NCBI GenBank assembly: GCA_003265435.1
Contig: NOXC01000003.1
Span: 236,904 to 300,903, forward strand
DNA: 64,000 nt
Origin: Cellvibrionaceae bacterium AOL6
GTDB lineage: Bacteria > Pseudomonadota > Gammaproteobacteria > Pseudomonadales > Cellvibrionaceae
Direction: 5' to 3'
This document shows, piece by piece, positions 32,736-41,241 of the stretch (position 1 is its first letter; each line of letters opens with the position of its first letter). Position numbers and translations under genes: made by a program. The notes under the pieces are model-generated. The model did no database searches. It was not told the origin of the DNA and was given only the letters and a program-made list of their open reading frames with translations.

Positions 32736-33992
32736 TTACTGTCGAATATGCCCGTCACCGAGCACGATCCATTTTTGCGAGGTCAGCCCTTCCAGGCCCA
32801 CGGGTCCGCGCGCATGGATTTTATCTGTCGAAATGCCAATCTCGGCGCCCAGCCCGTACTCGAAACCATCGGCAAAGCGCGTCGATGCGTTAATCATGAC
32901 CGAGCTGGAATCCACTTCGGTCAGAAAGCGCTGCGCCAAGCTAAAGCTCTCCGTCACGATGGCATCCGTGTGCTGGGAGCTGTGCGTGTTGATGTGCGTC
33001 ACCGCTTCATCAAAACTGTCGACCACGCGCACCGCCAGAATCGGCGCCAGGTATTCGGTGTCCCAATCTTCGTCATTTGCGGCTGAGATGTCTGGCAGGA
33101 TGGCGCGCGTCGCCTCACAGCCGCGCAGCTCAACGCCTTTTTCGGCATAGGCCGCCGCCAACGCGGGCAGCACGTCATTGGCGATCGCGCGGTGCACCAG
33201 CAGGGTCTCCATGGCATTACAGACACCGTAGCGATGTGTCTTGCTGTTCAATGCAATCGCATGGGCCTTGCGCGCATCGGCGTGCTCATCAATGTACACG
33301 TGGCAGATGCCGTCGAGATGCTTGATGACCGACACACGGGCATCGCGGCTGATGCGCTCGATCAGCCCTTTCCCTCCGCGAGGAACGACCACGTCGACGT
33401 ACTCGGTCATCGTGATCAAGGCGCCCACGGCTTCGCGGTCCACGGTTTCCACGACCTGAACGGCATGCGCGGGCAGACCGGTTTTCGCGAGCCCTTCCTC
33501 AATGCAGCGCGCAATGGCTTGATTGGAGTGGATCGCTTCCTTACCGCCGCGCAAAATCGTCGCATTGCCGGACTTCAGGCACAGGCTGGCCGCGTCGATG
33601 GTCACATTGGGTCGGGATTCATAAATGATCCCAATCACGCCCAAGGGCACGCGCTTCTTGCCCACCTGGATGCCCGAGGGCATGAACTTCATGTCACTGA
33701 TTTCACCACAGGGGTCGGGCAGCGCCGCCACCTGACGCAGACCTTCGATCATACCGTCGATGCGCGCGTCATTCAGCTCAAGTCGATCCAGCAGCGCCGC
33801 GTCGAGGCCTTGACTGCGCCCGGCTTCGAGGTCGCGTTGATTTTCCTCAAGAATGCTCGGTCGCCGCGCATCCAGTACCTCAGCAATGGCCAAAAGCGCG
33901 CGGTTTTTATCGTCCGTGCTTGCGCGTAACATAGTGCGGGAGGCGGCTCTGGCGCGTTGGCCCAAGCCTTCCATATAGTCAGCGATGTTCAT
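32736..33992 (-). CDS. proA: Gamma-glutamyl phosphate reductase
   Basis: Second step of proline synthesis: NADPH-dependent reduction of glutamyl-5-phosphate. 418 residues from the ATG at 33992 ([15 protein letters not shown]). Visible family segments are [16 protein letters not shown], the catalytic-Cys region [11 protein letters not shown], and [11 protein letters not shown] start ten residues upstream exists but lacks similarity. It is first of the long minus-strand series to lipA/rimO. Confidence 0.96.
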   Translation of the reverse strand: MNIADYMEGLGQRARAASRTMLRASTDDKNRALLAIAEVLDARRPSILEENQRDLEAGRSQGLDAALLDRLELNDARIDGMIEGLRQVAALPDPCGEISDMKFMPSGIQVGKKRVPLGVIGIIYESRPNVTIDAASLCLKSGNATILRGGKEAIHSNQAIARCIEEGLAKTGLPAHAVQVVETVDREAVGALITMTEYVDVVVPRGGKGLIERISRDARVSVIKHLDGICHVYIDEHADARKAHAIALNSKTHRYGVCNAMETLLVHRAIANDVLPALAAAYAEKGVELRGCEATRAILPDISAANDEDWDTEYLAPILAVRVVDSFDEAVTHINTHSSQHTDAIVTESFSLAQRFLTEVDSSSVMINASTRFADGFEYGLGAEIGISTDKIHARGPVGLEGLTSQKWIVLGDGHIRQ

Positions 33993-34105
33993 AAGTCTTC
34001 GATAAATCAGTGAGAATGCCACAGGGGCTTTTTTGCGAATCGGGCATTATAGCCTGTTGTGCGGTGCTTGGCCCGCATTGAAACGGGCTGGCGCGGGATT
34101 GGCGC

Positions 34106-35113
34106 TCAGACGCTTTCTGTGGGAGGCGACTCGATCAGGGAGGGTCTCGCAAAATGCGTGGCGGCAAAGGCGAGCTTCTCCTCGACGCTCATCAGTTCAG
34201 GGCGCTTTATTTTTTCAACTCGGCGCAATCGGGGCAACAGCCCCGCGTCATTCGCTATCTGAATACTGAGCCCCGGGCGCGCATTCAACTCCAACAAGGT
34301 GGGTCCGGCGATTTCGTCGATCACCAAATCCACGCCGAGGTAGCCAAGCCCAGAAATTTCATGGCAGGCGCACGCCAGGCGCAATAGCGTTTCCCATTGT
34401 GGGATCACCAAATCTGCGAGCGCGGCCCCGGTGTCCGGGTGCTGAGTGATGCGTTTTTCACGCTGGACCGCATTGATCGCCTTCCCTGTTTTGATGTCGA
34501 CGCCTACACCAATGGCGCCCTGGTGGAGGTTCGCCTTACCCCCGGACGACGCGCAGGCGAGCCGAACCATGGCCATCACGGGAATGCCTCGAAAGACAAT
34601 CACGCGGATATCCGGCACGCCTTGGAAGCTGTAATCCGTCAGGGAGGAACTCGGGTTCAGCAGCGCTTCTATCATCGCCGCATCCATCGCCCCGCCCAGC
34701 GAAAACAAGCCGGCGAGGATATTGGAGATATGACGCTGTAAATCGGATGAGGTCAGCCACTCTCCATTGGAGCGGCGATAGCGATTCCCGTCCACCTCAA
34801 GAATCACGAGAATGCCTTTACCGCCGGAGCCTTTAGCGGGCTTAATGCAGAAGCCCTTATGACCGGCCACCATACGGTCAAAGCCACGCACATCGTGCTG
34901 ATTATCGATCACACCAATCAGTTCCGGTGTGCTGAGCTTGAACTCCAGCGCGAGCTCTTTGGTCAATAGCTTATTGTCGACGAGCGGGTAGAGGGAACGA
35001 TCGTTGTAGCGTGAGATATACCCGTGATTGCGCCGGTTCATTCCAAGAATGCCCATCTCGCTCAATTCACGATAACGCTGCACCCACTCCAGTGGCGACC
35101 ACATCGAGCCCAT
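34106..35113 (-). CDS. RimK-like ATP-grasp ligase (alpha-L-glutamate ligase-like)
   Basis: 335-residue cytoplasmic ATP-grasp enzyme expected to form an amide between an amino acid and a carboxylate or peptide. The ATP-binding stretch KPAKGSGGKGILVI and the magnesium-binding LLELNARPGLSIQIA end are clear. It is annotated in related genomes as alpha-L-glutamate ligase-like. It is the last gene of a three-gene unit, two bases after the transglutaminase-7TM gene. Amidoligase systems of this composition have been noted by comparative genomics; substrate unknown. Confidence 0.85.
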   Translation of the reverse strand: MGSMWSPLEWVQRYRELSEMGILGMNRRNHGYISRYNDRSLYPLVDNKLLTKELALEFKLSTPELIGVIDNQHDVRGFDRMVAGHKGFCIKPAKGSGGKGILVILEVDGNRYRRSNGEWLTSSDLQRHISNILAGLFSLGGAMDAAMIEALLNPSSSLTDYSFQGVPDIRVIVFRGIPVMAMVRLACASSGGKANLHQGAIGVGVDIKTGKAINAVQREKRITQHPDTGAALADLVIPQWETLLRLACACHEISGLGYLGVDLVIDEIAGPTLLELNARPGLSIQIANDAGLLPRLRRVEKIKRPELMSVEEKLAFAATHFARPSLIESPPTESV

Positions 35114-35115
35114 AG

Positions 35116-36630
35116 CTACTTCCGTTTGACCAGCGCGTAGAAGCGGTGTAACTCCAGTACTCGGTAACCAGTGTAGGTCCCTAACAGGAGCACAAATGCC
35201 ATGATGACCAATTGCAAACCGAGGAAGTTGAAGGTCAGATGCTGGATGTACTCATTCATCATTAAGGCATAGGTAATCACCGCCGTCAGCAGGGAGCCAC
35301 CGACTTGCATGAAGACCTCTTTGCCGCCCTCCTCTTCCCAGAGAATCGACATCCGCTCGATCGTCCAGCTCAAGATAATCATTGGGAAGAAACTGATCTT
35401 CAAGCCCTCACTCAACCCGAGCTGGTAGCTGAGCACGGCAAGCATGGAGATCAACATAATCACCGTGATGATCACGGTGGATATTCGTGCAACGAGCAAC
35501 AGATTGAGCTGCGATAAGTAGCCGCGTATCAACAAGCCCACACCGACAATCAACACAAAGCCGACCAGGCCGGTGATCAGGGTGGTCTGGATAAACGCGA
35601 TCGCGATCAGCACAGGCATAAACGTCCCGGCGGTTTTAATGCCAATCAAAATCCTCAGCAAACAGACGACCAACACCCCGATAGGGATCAACAGAATCCC
35701 TTTAAACAAGGTCTGCTCGGACAGGGGTAAAAGGTGAATGGAGAAATCCATCACCTTTGAAAAGGCCTCACTGCGTTGCTGCACAATGTCGGAGACCGGC
35801 CGCTCCTGCTCAATCACAGAAAACGAGAGACGCGAGTTGACGCCACCGACGATGTCCAGCACGGGCTGGGAACGGTACTCCCACATCAGCAAGTCGAGGC
35901 TGTCTTCCTCCGTGCTGGTTTGCGGGTCGATGAGCATGTACCGCTCACCGCTGAAGATTTGCAGATAGTCACTCAATTGGGAACGGCGGCGCCCATCTTC
36001 GAGCTCGAGTACCGCCACCTCGCGAGCGCGGATGCCCGCCTCCTGAAGCAGCGCCACGAGCCACTCCTCGCGCTCACCGTATTGCTGCAGGAGTGCGACG
36101 GCTTCATCTTCACTGTTAAATTCACGAATCAGTTCACGCGTCAGCGTGAAGACATCGGCCGAACGCTGGCGAGCGCGCTCAAGCATGCTCCGCGCGACGG
36201 TGATCTGGGGACCATCGCCCATCAGCAGACGACTGCCACTAATCGGAGGCGGTGCTTGCGGCACCACCAAGTTATCGTTCACCACAAACTCAGCGCGATA
36301 GTACAGCACCTGATTGCCCTGAGCCGAGCGCACCGACCACTCTGCGCGACGCACCCCGTTCTTGGTTTGATACGCCAGGCCATAACCCGGGCTCGCGGTA
36401 AATTCGTTGAGCTTTTCAAAGCCGCTTTGAGACTCGGGAATCGCCAGCGACGCCATCACCGGCTGCCCGGTACCGGTAAATTCAACTCGCGCCTCCACCG
36501 ACCAGACCTCCTGTTTTTCACCTGGCAACCAAGGAATCTGCCAGGTTACATGGCGATACCACGTTAACCCTATGCCCACGCACAACAAAATGAGGACGAG
36601 GATGTAAAAAGGCGCGCGGCTCTCCTTCAT
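35116..36630 (-). CDS. Inactive transglutaminase fused to a seven-helix membrane domain
   Basis: 504-residue inner-membrane protein. An N-terminal anchor (FYILVLILLCVGIGLTWY) leads to a periplasmic region with a transglutaminase-like core at about residues 170-245. The core ends in LIDPQT but the Cys expected before GIRAREV is replaced in EWLVALLQEAG, and the usual His region reads SQLSDYLQIF, so it should bind but not cleave or crosslink. Six or seven hydrophobic helices follow from about residue 310. It overlaps the upstream lipoprotein gene by four bases (ATGA) and precedes the ATP-grasp gene, so the three products probably act together across the membrane. Confidence 0.85.
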   Translation of the reverse strand: MKESRAPFYILVLILLCVGIGLTWYRHVTWQIPWLPGEKQEVWSVEARVEFTGTGQPVMASLAIPESQSGFEKLNEFTASPGYGLAYQTKNGVRRAEWSVRSAQGNQVLYYRAEFVVNDNLVVPQAPPPISGSRLLMGDGPQITVARSMLERARQRSADVFTLTRELIREFNSEDEAVALLQQYGEREEWLVALLQEAGIRAREVAVLELEDGRRRSQLSDYLQIFSGERYMLIDPQTSTEEDSLDLLMWEYRSQPVLDIVGGVNSRLSFSVIEQERPVSDIVQQRSEAFSKVMDFSIHLLPLSEQTLFKGILLIPIGVLVVCLLRILIGIKTAGTFMPVLIAIAFIQTTLITGLVGFVLIVGVGLLIRGYLSQLNLLLVARISTVIITVIMLISMLAVLSYQLGLSEGLKISFFPMIILSWTIERMSILWEEEGGKEVFMQVGGSLLTAVITYALMMNEYIQHLTFNFLGLQLVIMAFVLLLGTYTGYRVLELHRFYALVKRK

Positions 36631-37556
36631 TCCGCAGCACTCCCCTCGTCAGCGGGGTTAGGCGAAGCGCTCGGTGCGGGCGTCGATGCTGGAGGCAGCG
36701 GCTCGGGTGTTGCCACCGGAGCGGCTTTCGCCTCTCGCCACGCCGCTTCCGCGGCTTCTTCAGCGCTTAGATTCTTCGCATCGCGTTTTACGGTGTATTT
36801 CAGCGCGACATCCACGGAGGCGACATCGGTGAGAAAGTTCCGGCCGAGAATAATCTGCGGGTATTCTTCTTTCGATGGCAGCAGAAGAAACTCGATCACA
36901 TCATTGAAACCGTTCAATAACACACGCTGGCGCACTACTGGGCCCTTCAGCTCTGTGGTACCGCCCAGGTAGCGAATTTTGTCGCTGCGCACGAACTCCG
37001 CCTCCACCTGCGTAGGCCATTCATTGCGCACGAGCGTAAACCGCACCCACTTTTCCCCATCGCGTTCAAAACGCTGAATGTCTGACGCGTACATCACGGA
37101 AAGGTCCAAGGCGGTATCCAGGGGAACAGAGAAATACCGCTGTAACTCTGGCATCCACAACCACTCAACACGCCCCAAAGCCTTGCGCGGTGGCTCGTCG
37201 ACGGTGGGGCGCGGCGCGCGCTCGGGCTTGGGCTTACTGGACTTTTTCAATGCTTCGAGCAGTACGGCATTCTGAGCTTGTAAGGTATCGACGCTGGCCG
37301 CCACATCCAGCAGCTGGCTTTCTACGAGGACCTGACGTGTCTCGAGCGCCGCCAGCGTGTCGGTAAGCTGGGTGTAGGCTGCTTGGCTGTGATTGACGCT
37401 CTCGTGCAGGGCGTCGATGCTCGCATTGGTCTCATCGAGGCGCGAAGTGCTCGCGCCACAGGCTATAAGTGCGGAACACAGAGAGACGATAGCGGCGGTG
37501 CGCACGCAGTATCGACGAACACTCTGACACGGGAATCGGTTTTGGATACACGTCAT
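36627..37556 (-). CDS. Retropepsin-like (RimB/Zn_protease family) lipoprotein with altered D-T-G
   Basis: 309-residue predicted lipoprotein: lipobox LIAC near residue 33, then a coiled coil (about residues 45-105), a Lys/Pro/Arg-rich linker, a RimB-like 'ATP-dependent zinc protease' domain (about 125-265) and an Ala/Pro-rich tail. The family is retropepsin-like and normally reads D-T-G-A; here Asp147 and Thr148 are kept but the Gly is Ala149 (PLDTALDLS, with Asp at 37116-37118). The later wVRF-type segment (WVRFTLVRNEW) and LGRNFLTDV are present. It is first in the unit with the transglutaminase-7TM and ATP-grasp genes. Whether it is still a protease is uncertain. Confidence 0.78.
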   Translation of the reverse strand: MTCIQNRFPCQSVRRYCVRTAAIVSLCSALIACGASTSRLDETNASIDALHESVNHSQAAYTQLTDTLAALETRQVLVESQLLDVAASVDTLQAQNAVLLEALKKSSKPKPERAPRPTVDEPPRKALGRVEWLWMPELQRYFSVPLDTALDLSVMYASDIQRFERDGEKWVRFTLVRNEWPTQVEAEFVRSDKIRYLGGTTELKGPVVRQRVLLNGFNDVIEFLLLPSKEEYPQIILGRNFLTDVASVDVALKYTVKRDAKNLSAEEAAEAAWREAKAAPVATPEPLPPASTPAPSASPNPADEGSAAE

Positions 37557-37659
37557 GGGAGAATCGACTTTCCTTCATCTCTTATTTGAGGGGTTATGCC
37601 TGATCTCTATCCGCTACAGGCTGAAGCACACCCTTGCTCTCTGACCCAACATCTTTGGG

Positions 37660-37717
37660 TCGCCATTTTTAGCGAATGGCGAGCGTCAATGCAATGGGCG
37701 AGCGGGCGATTTTCGCC
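37660..37717. repeat. Two neighbouring dyads in a divergent intergenic region
   Basis: TCGCCATT (37660-37667) with AATGGCGA (37675-37682), 7-base loop; and GGCGA (37705-37709) with TCGCC (37713-37717), 3-base loop. Both lie in the 269-base gap between the divergent retropepsin-like lipoprotein and glycine-zipper genes, and share the GGCGA core, so they could bind one regulator. A TTGACA hexamer is at 37760-37765 reading toward the glycine-zipper gene; its -10 is weak. Confidence 0.4.
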
Positions 37718-37825
37718 AATCGCCGATCATTACTCAAGCCAATTCAGACTTTATTCAGTTTGACATACGCATACTGCAGCCAAGTTTCCCACTTTACGCG
37801 GCAAAAGGGCCGGAAGGAGCACGAA

Positions 37826-38401
37826 ATGACTGCACTGACTCGCAATTTCTCATACAAAAACGCGGCACTGGCCGCCGCCATCATCGGCCTGAGTGCACTC
37901 AGTACCACACTCGAAGCAAAAGACTATCACAAGGAAGATCGCGCCACTGTGACGTATGTGGAGCCCATCTACCAAACCATTGAACACCGCATTCCTGAAG
38001 AGCGCTGCTGGGTAGAAACAGTACGTGAAGAACACAGCCAGCCCAGCAATGGCCGCTCCAAAACCCCAACGCTGGTGGGCGGGATTATCGGCGGAGTAAT
38101 CGGCAACGAAGTGGGACGCGGCGGTGACAACAAGAAGATCGGTGCGGTAGTAGGCTCCCTACTCGGCATGTCGATTGCCAATGACATCCAGAAGCGCTCT
38201 CGCCACGACACCCAATACAGCAATGTCAGTTACCGTGACGTCGAGCGCTGTGAAGTCAGCCACCGCATGGAAACCGAACAAGTGCTCAAGGGCTACAATG
38301 TGGATTACCGCTACCACGGCGAAACCTACTCCACCTTTATGCGCCAACATCCCGGTGACAGTATTCGCGTGGCCGTGGAGGTTCGCCCACTGTCCCAGTA
38401 A
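37826..38401 (+). CDS. Glycine-zipper 2TM envelope protein
   Basis: 191 residues from the ATG at 37826, which has GGAAGGAG upstream; longer in-frame starts are poorer. A signal peptide (AALAAAIIGLSALSTTLEA) is followed by the glycine-zipper segment LVGGIIGGVIGNEVGRGG...GAVVGSLLG at about residues 90-120, as in Rickettsia 17-kDa-antigen-like proteins, and a C-terminal beta-rich region with CEVSHRMETEQVLKGYNVDY. Likely an outer-membrane or periplasmic envelope protein. It is 68 bases upstream of the PepSY gene. Confidence 0.82.
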   Translation: MTALTRNFSYKNAALAAAIIGLSALSTTLEAKDYHKEDRATVTYVEPIYQTIEHRIPEERCWVETVREEHSQPSNGRSKTPTLVGGIIGGVIGNEVGRGGDNKKIGAVVGSLLGMSIANDIQKRSRHDTQYSNVSYRDVERCEVSHRMETEQVLKGYNVDYRYHGETYSTFMRQHPGDSIRVAVEVRPLSQ

Positions 38402-38469
38402 GTGTGCCTTGGTTGGCCGCGCGGGGGGCATGGCGTAAAATGTCGTTAAACGTCAGTCAGGTAGCACGC

Positions 38470-38718
38470 ATGCCCTTTCGCCCAATACACACATTCGCCC
38501 GCCTTCTGCTTATGAGCGCCGTGTTGTCACTACCCGTGGTCTCGTTACCGGCACATGCCGCGATCAATAAGAGTCAGGCCGCAGCAAAGGCCAAGGCCGC
38601 ACACGGCGGCAAGGTGCTCAGTGTCGAGAAGGTCGGCAGCAAAGACGGTAAAAATATTTATAAGGTGAAACTGTTGCTGGACGGTGGCCGAGTCAAAACC
38701 GTGACGGTCAGCGGCTAA
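38470..38718 (+). CDS. Small exported PepSY-domain protein
   Basis: 82 residues from the ATG at 38470 (AGG eight bases upstream). Signal peptide ends at about PAHA, leaving a 50-residue mature PepSY-like domain (QAAAKAKAAHGGKVLSVEKV, then IYKVKLLLDGGRVKTV). Such proteins often precede PhoP/PhoQ-like two-component genes and may inhibit a periplasmic partner or act as input to the kinase. Here the response regulator begins 35 bases later on the same strand. Confidence 0.82.
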   Translation: MPFRPIHTFARLLLMSAVLSLPVVSLPAHAAINKSQAAAKAKAAHGGKVLSVEKVGSKDGKNIYKVKLLLDGGRVKTVTVSG

Positions 38719-38753
38719 ACGCCAGCAACCCACCTCGAACTCAGGCTCTACAT

Positions 38754-39422
38754 ATGCGATTGCTTATCATAGAAGACGAAGCGGCCATTCAGGCGCAAAT
38801 CAAAGCGTATTTCAACACGCTGCACTTTGTGGTTGATTGCGCCGACAACGGCACCGACGGCGCTTATTATGCGCTGGAATATGACTACGACCTGGCGATT
38901 ATCGACCTTGGCTTGCCTGGTAAGGATGGCGTCACCATTATTGAGGAACTGCGCGCGGCGGGTAAGCTTTACCCTGTGCTGATTCTCACCGCTCGCAGCG
39001 ACTGGCAGGACAAAGTGCGCGGCCTTGAAGCCGGTGCTGACGACTACCTCGTCAAACCTTTCCACAAAGAAGAGTTACGCGCACGCGCCAACGCCCTCAT
39101 CCGACGCTCAGCCGGACACGCCACACCGGTACTCGAATTTGGCGCACTGCGCATCGACACCGCCGCCAAACAAGCCTTCCTGAGTGGCAGCGAATTAAAC
39201 CTGACCACCTACGAGTACAACACGCTGGAATATCTGGCGCTGCACAAGAACACCGCGATTTCGCGCACGGAACTTACGGAGCATCTGTATCACCAGGACT
39301 TTGAGCGCGACAGCAACGTCATTGAAGTGTTTATTGGCCGGTTGCGCAAAAAACTGAGCCCCCTCGACCCCATCAAAACCGTGCGCGGCATCGGTTATCG
39401 CTTTTCTCCCGAGGCCGGATAG
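38754..39422 (+). CDS. OmpR/PhoP-family response regulator
   Basis: 222 residues: receiver domain with acidic pocket Glu7/Asp8, phospho-acceptor Asp51 (IIDLGLPGKDG) and Lys in LVKPFHKEEL, then a winged-helix DNA-binding domain (about 125-220; SNVIEVFIGRLRKKL, VRGIGYRF). The adjacent kinase starts right after its stop codon. PhoP-like regulators answer to low divalent cations or cationic peptides in the relatives; the signal here is not established. Confidence 0.93.
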   Translation: MRLLIIEDEAAIQAQIKAYFNTLHFVVDCADNGTDGAYYALEYDYDLAIIDLGLPGKDGVTIIEELRAAGKLYPVLILTARSDWQDKVRGLEAGADDYLVKPFHKEELRARANALIRRSAGHATPVLEFGALRIDTAAKQAFLSGSELNLTTYEYNTLEYLALHKNTAISRTELTEHLYHQDFERDSNVIEVFIGRLRKKLSPLDPIKTVRGIGYRFSPEAG

Positions 39423-40763
39423 TTGCCACGCGGACGCGCTTCACTGATTCGCCGGCTCTGGCTGGCTTCGATGATCGTCCTTCCCGTGGTGATCGGTTTC
39501 AGCGCCCTCACGCTGAATCGCGCCTTCGAACACAGCCTCAACCGCGCCGAAGCCGACGCGTTAATGGCGCAGATTTATGCGCTGCTCGGTGTTGCTGAAC
39601 TCGATGACGGTGAGCTGCTACTCCCCGCTGCGCTGACCAACCCCCGTTTTGAAACACCCGACTCCGGGCTGTATGCACGCGTACTCGACGAGCAAGGACG
39701 CGAGTCCTGGCGAAGCAACTCGCTGGATGTGTCGCAACTGCGCTTCCCCCCTGCGGAGCACGGCATGCCTGGGCTCGCAGAACCGTTGAACTGGCGCAGT
39801 GAAGGCACGCATTATCGAGGCCTGAGGCTGACCACGCTGTGGGAATACAATGGTGAGGACCTGCGTTTCACCTTTGATGTTATCCACTCTCGCGAGGCCA
39901 TCGAAGCCGAGCTACGCCGTTACCAGCAGCGATTGTGGGCCTGGCTCGGCGGTATGGCCGTCGTCCTGATTGCCCTTCAAACCGGCATTGCCTACTGGAG
40001 TCTGCGCCCGCTGACGTTTCTCGCAAATGAGATCGCGGAAATACAGCAAGGTAAAAGTCGTAGCCTGAGCACGCGCTACCCCAAAGAAATCGACCCGGTC
40101 ACCACCAGCCTCAACGCGCTGTTACAGAGCGAAAGCGCACAGCGGGAGCGCTATCAAAATGCGCTGGCCGACCTCGCGCATAGCCTGAAAACCCCCTTGT
40201 CGGTCATGCGGGGCCAACTGGCCGAAAGCCAGCGAGACCAACTGCTCGACGAACAGGTCGAGCGCATGACCAGCATCATTTCCCACCAACTCAAGCGCGC
40301 GAACGCCCAAGTCAAAACGATCTACAGTCAGGGCACCGAGCTGCGGCCCCTCGTGCAGCGACTCACACAGGCGCTGGTAAAGGTGTATCGCGAAAAAAAC
40401 ATGCAGTTCGACATCGATATCGCCGCAGACATGAATTGCGGGATGGAGGAGAACGACCTATTGGAAATCCTCGGCAACCTGATCGACAACGCGTGCAAAT
40501 ACGGTCGGGGCTGGGTCAAAATCTCCGCCCAGCGTACGGACGAGAATAGCCTGCAGGTGCAGATCGAAGACAATGGCCCGGGCATCAGCGAGGAACTCGC
40601 GCAGCACATCACCGAACGCGGCATGCGGGCCGATACGACCACGCTGGGTCAGGGGATTGGTCTTGCGATAGCCGTAGACATATTGAGCAGTTACAATGGC
40701 GACCTGAAGATCGGGAGATCGTCCGCCGGGGGGGCGGCCTTTCACCTTAACCTACCCGCCTGA
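39423..40763 (+). CDS. PhoQ-like sensor histidine kinase
   Basis: 446-residue inner-membrane kinase with two membrane segments (about residues 15-32 and 168-190) flanking a periplasmic sensor domain of about 135 residues. A HAMP-like linker leads to the phospho-acceptor His253 (DLAHSLKTPLSVM) and an HATPase domain with DNACKYG, DNGPGIS and GQGIGLAI. The start is TTG immediately after the regulator's TAG. The adjacent PepSY gene and order (PepSY, regulator, kinase) are typical for PhoPQ-like sets of this group. Confidence 0.92.
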   Translation: MPRGRASLIRRLWLASMIVLPVVIGFSALTLNRAFEHSLNRAEADALMAQIYALLGVAELDDGELLLPAALTNPRFETPDSGLYARVLDEQGRESWRSNSLDVSQLRFPPAEHGMPGLAEPLNWRSEGTHYRGLRLTTLWEYNGEDLRFTFDVIHSREAIEAELRRYQQRLWAWLGGMAVVLIALQTGIAYWSLRPLTFLANEIAEIQQGKSRSLSTRYPKEIDPVTTSLNALLQSESAQRERYQNALADLAHSLKTPLSVMRGQLAESQRDQLLDEQVERMTSIISHQLKRANAQVKTIYSQGTELRPLVQRLTQALVKVYREKNMQFDIDIAADMNCGMEENDLLEILGNLIDNACKYGRGWVKISAQRTDENSLQVQIEDNGPGISEELAQHITERGMRADTTTLGQGIGLAIAVDILSSYNGDLKIGRSSAGGAAFHLNLPA

Positions 40764-40842
40764 TGAATCTGGCACAGGCACTCGCGGGCCACCTCAGCCC
40801 TTACAACAATATCCCAGATCAGGACTAACAGGACCCAGTCAC

Positions 40843-41241
40843 ATGAATCGCTATGATCAGCTCTTGGCCAACAAGCCACTCACCTGGCTTCGACAGGGCC
40901 AGTTTCTTCTTGCGCTTATTATCTACACCACGCTGCTTTTGATTCCCGACCCGCAGCTGGCCGGCCCGGACCTCAGCGCCTTCTATTTGCATGCGCTCGG
41001 TAACACCCTCTTGATGCTTTCAACCTGGGTCGCTTCCGGTGGACGCTATCGCTCGATAGGGCCATTGATTTTTGTGGTGCTGTTTTCAATGATCATCGAA
41101 CTCGCACAAGGGCTCACAGATAACCGCACGCCAGAGTTAATCGACGTCTATGCCAATCTCGCAGGTACGGGCATCGGCTTCATCCTCTGCATGATTCTCG
41201 ATAAAATCGCGGACACGCTCCGACGCCAATCAGCGAAATAA
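40843..41241 (+). CDS. VanZ-like membrane protein
   Basis: 132 residues with four hydrophobic helices and the VanZ-family pattern (FYLHALGNTLLMLSTWV, then IIELAQGLTDNRTPELIDVYANLAGTGIG in parts, where the E-x-x-Q and D-x-x-x-N residues are conserved). VanZ-like proteins of this kind occur widely outside glycopeptide-resistance clusters and have no settled role. It follows the two-component genes by 79 bases and overlaps the GH30 gene tail to tail by 12 bases. Confidence 0.82.
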   Translation: MNRYDQLLANKPLTWLRQGQFLLALIIYTTLLLIPDPQLAGPDLSAFYLHALGNTLLMLSTWVASGGRYRSIGPLIFVVLFSMIIELAQGLTDNRTPELIDVYANLAGTGIGFILCMILDKIADTLRRQSAK

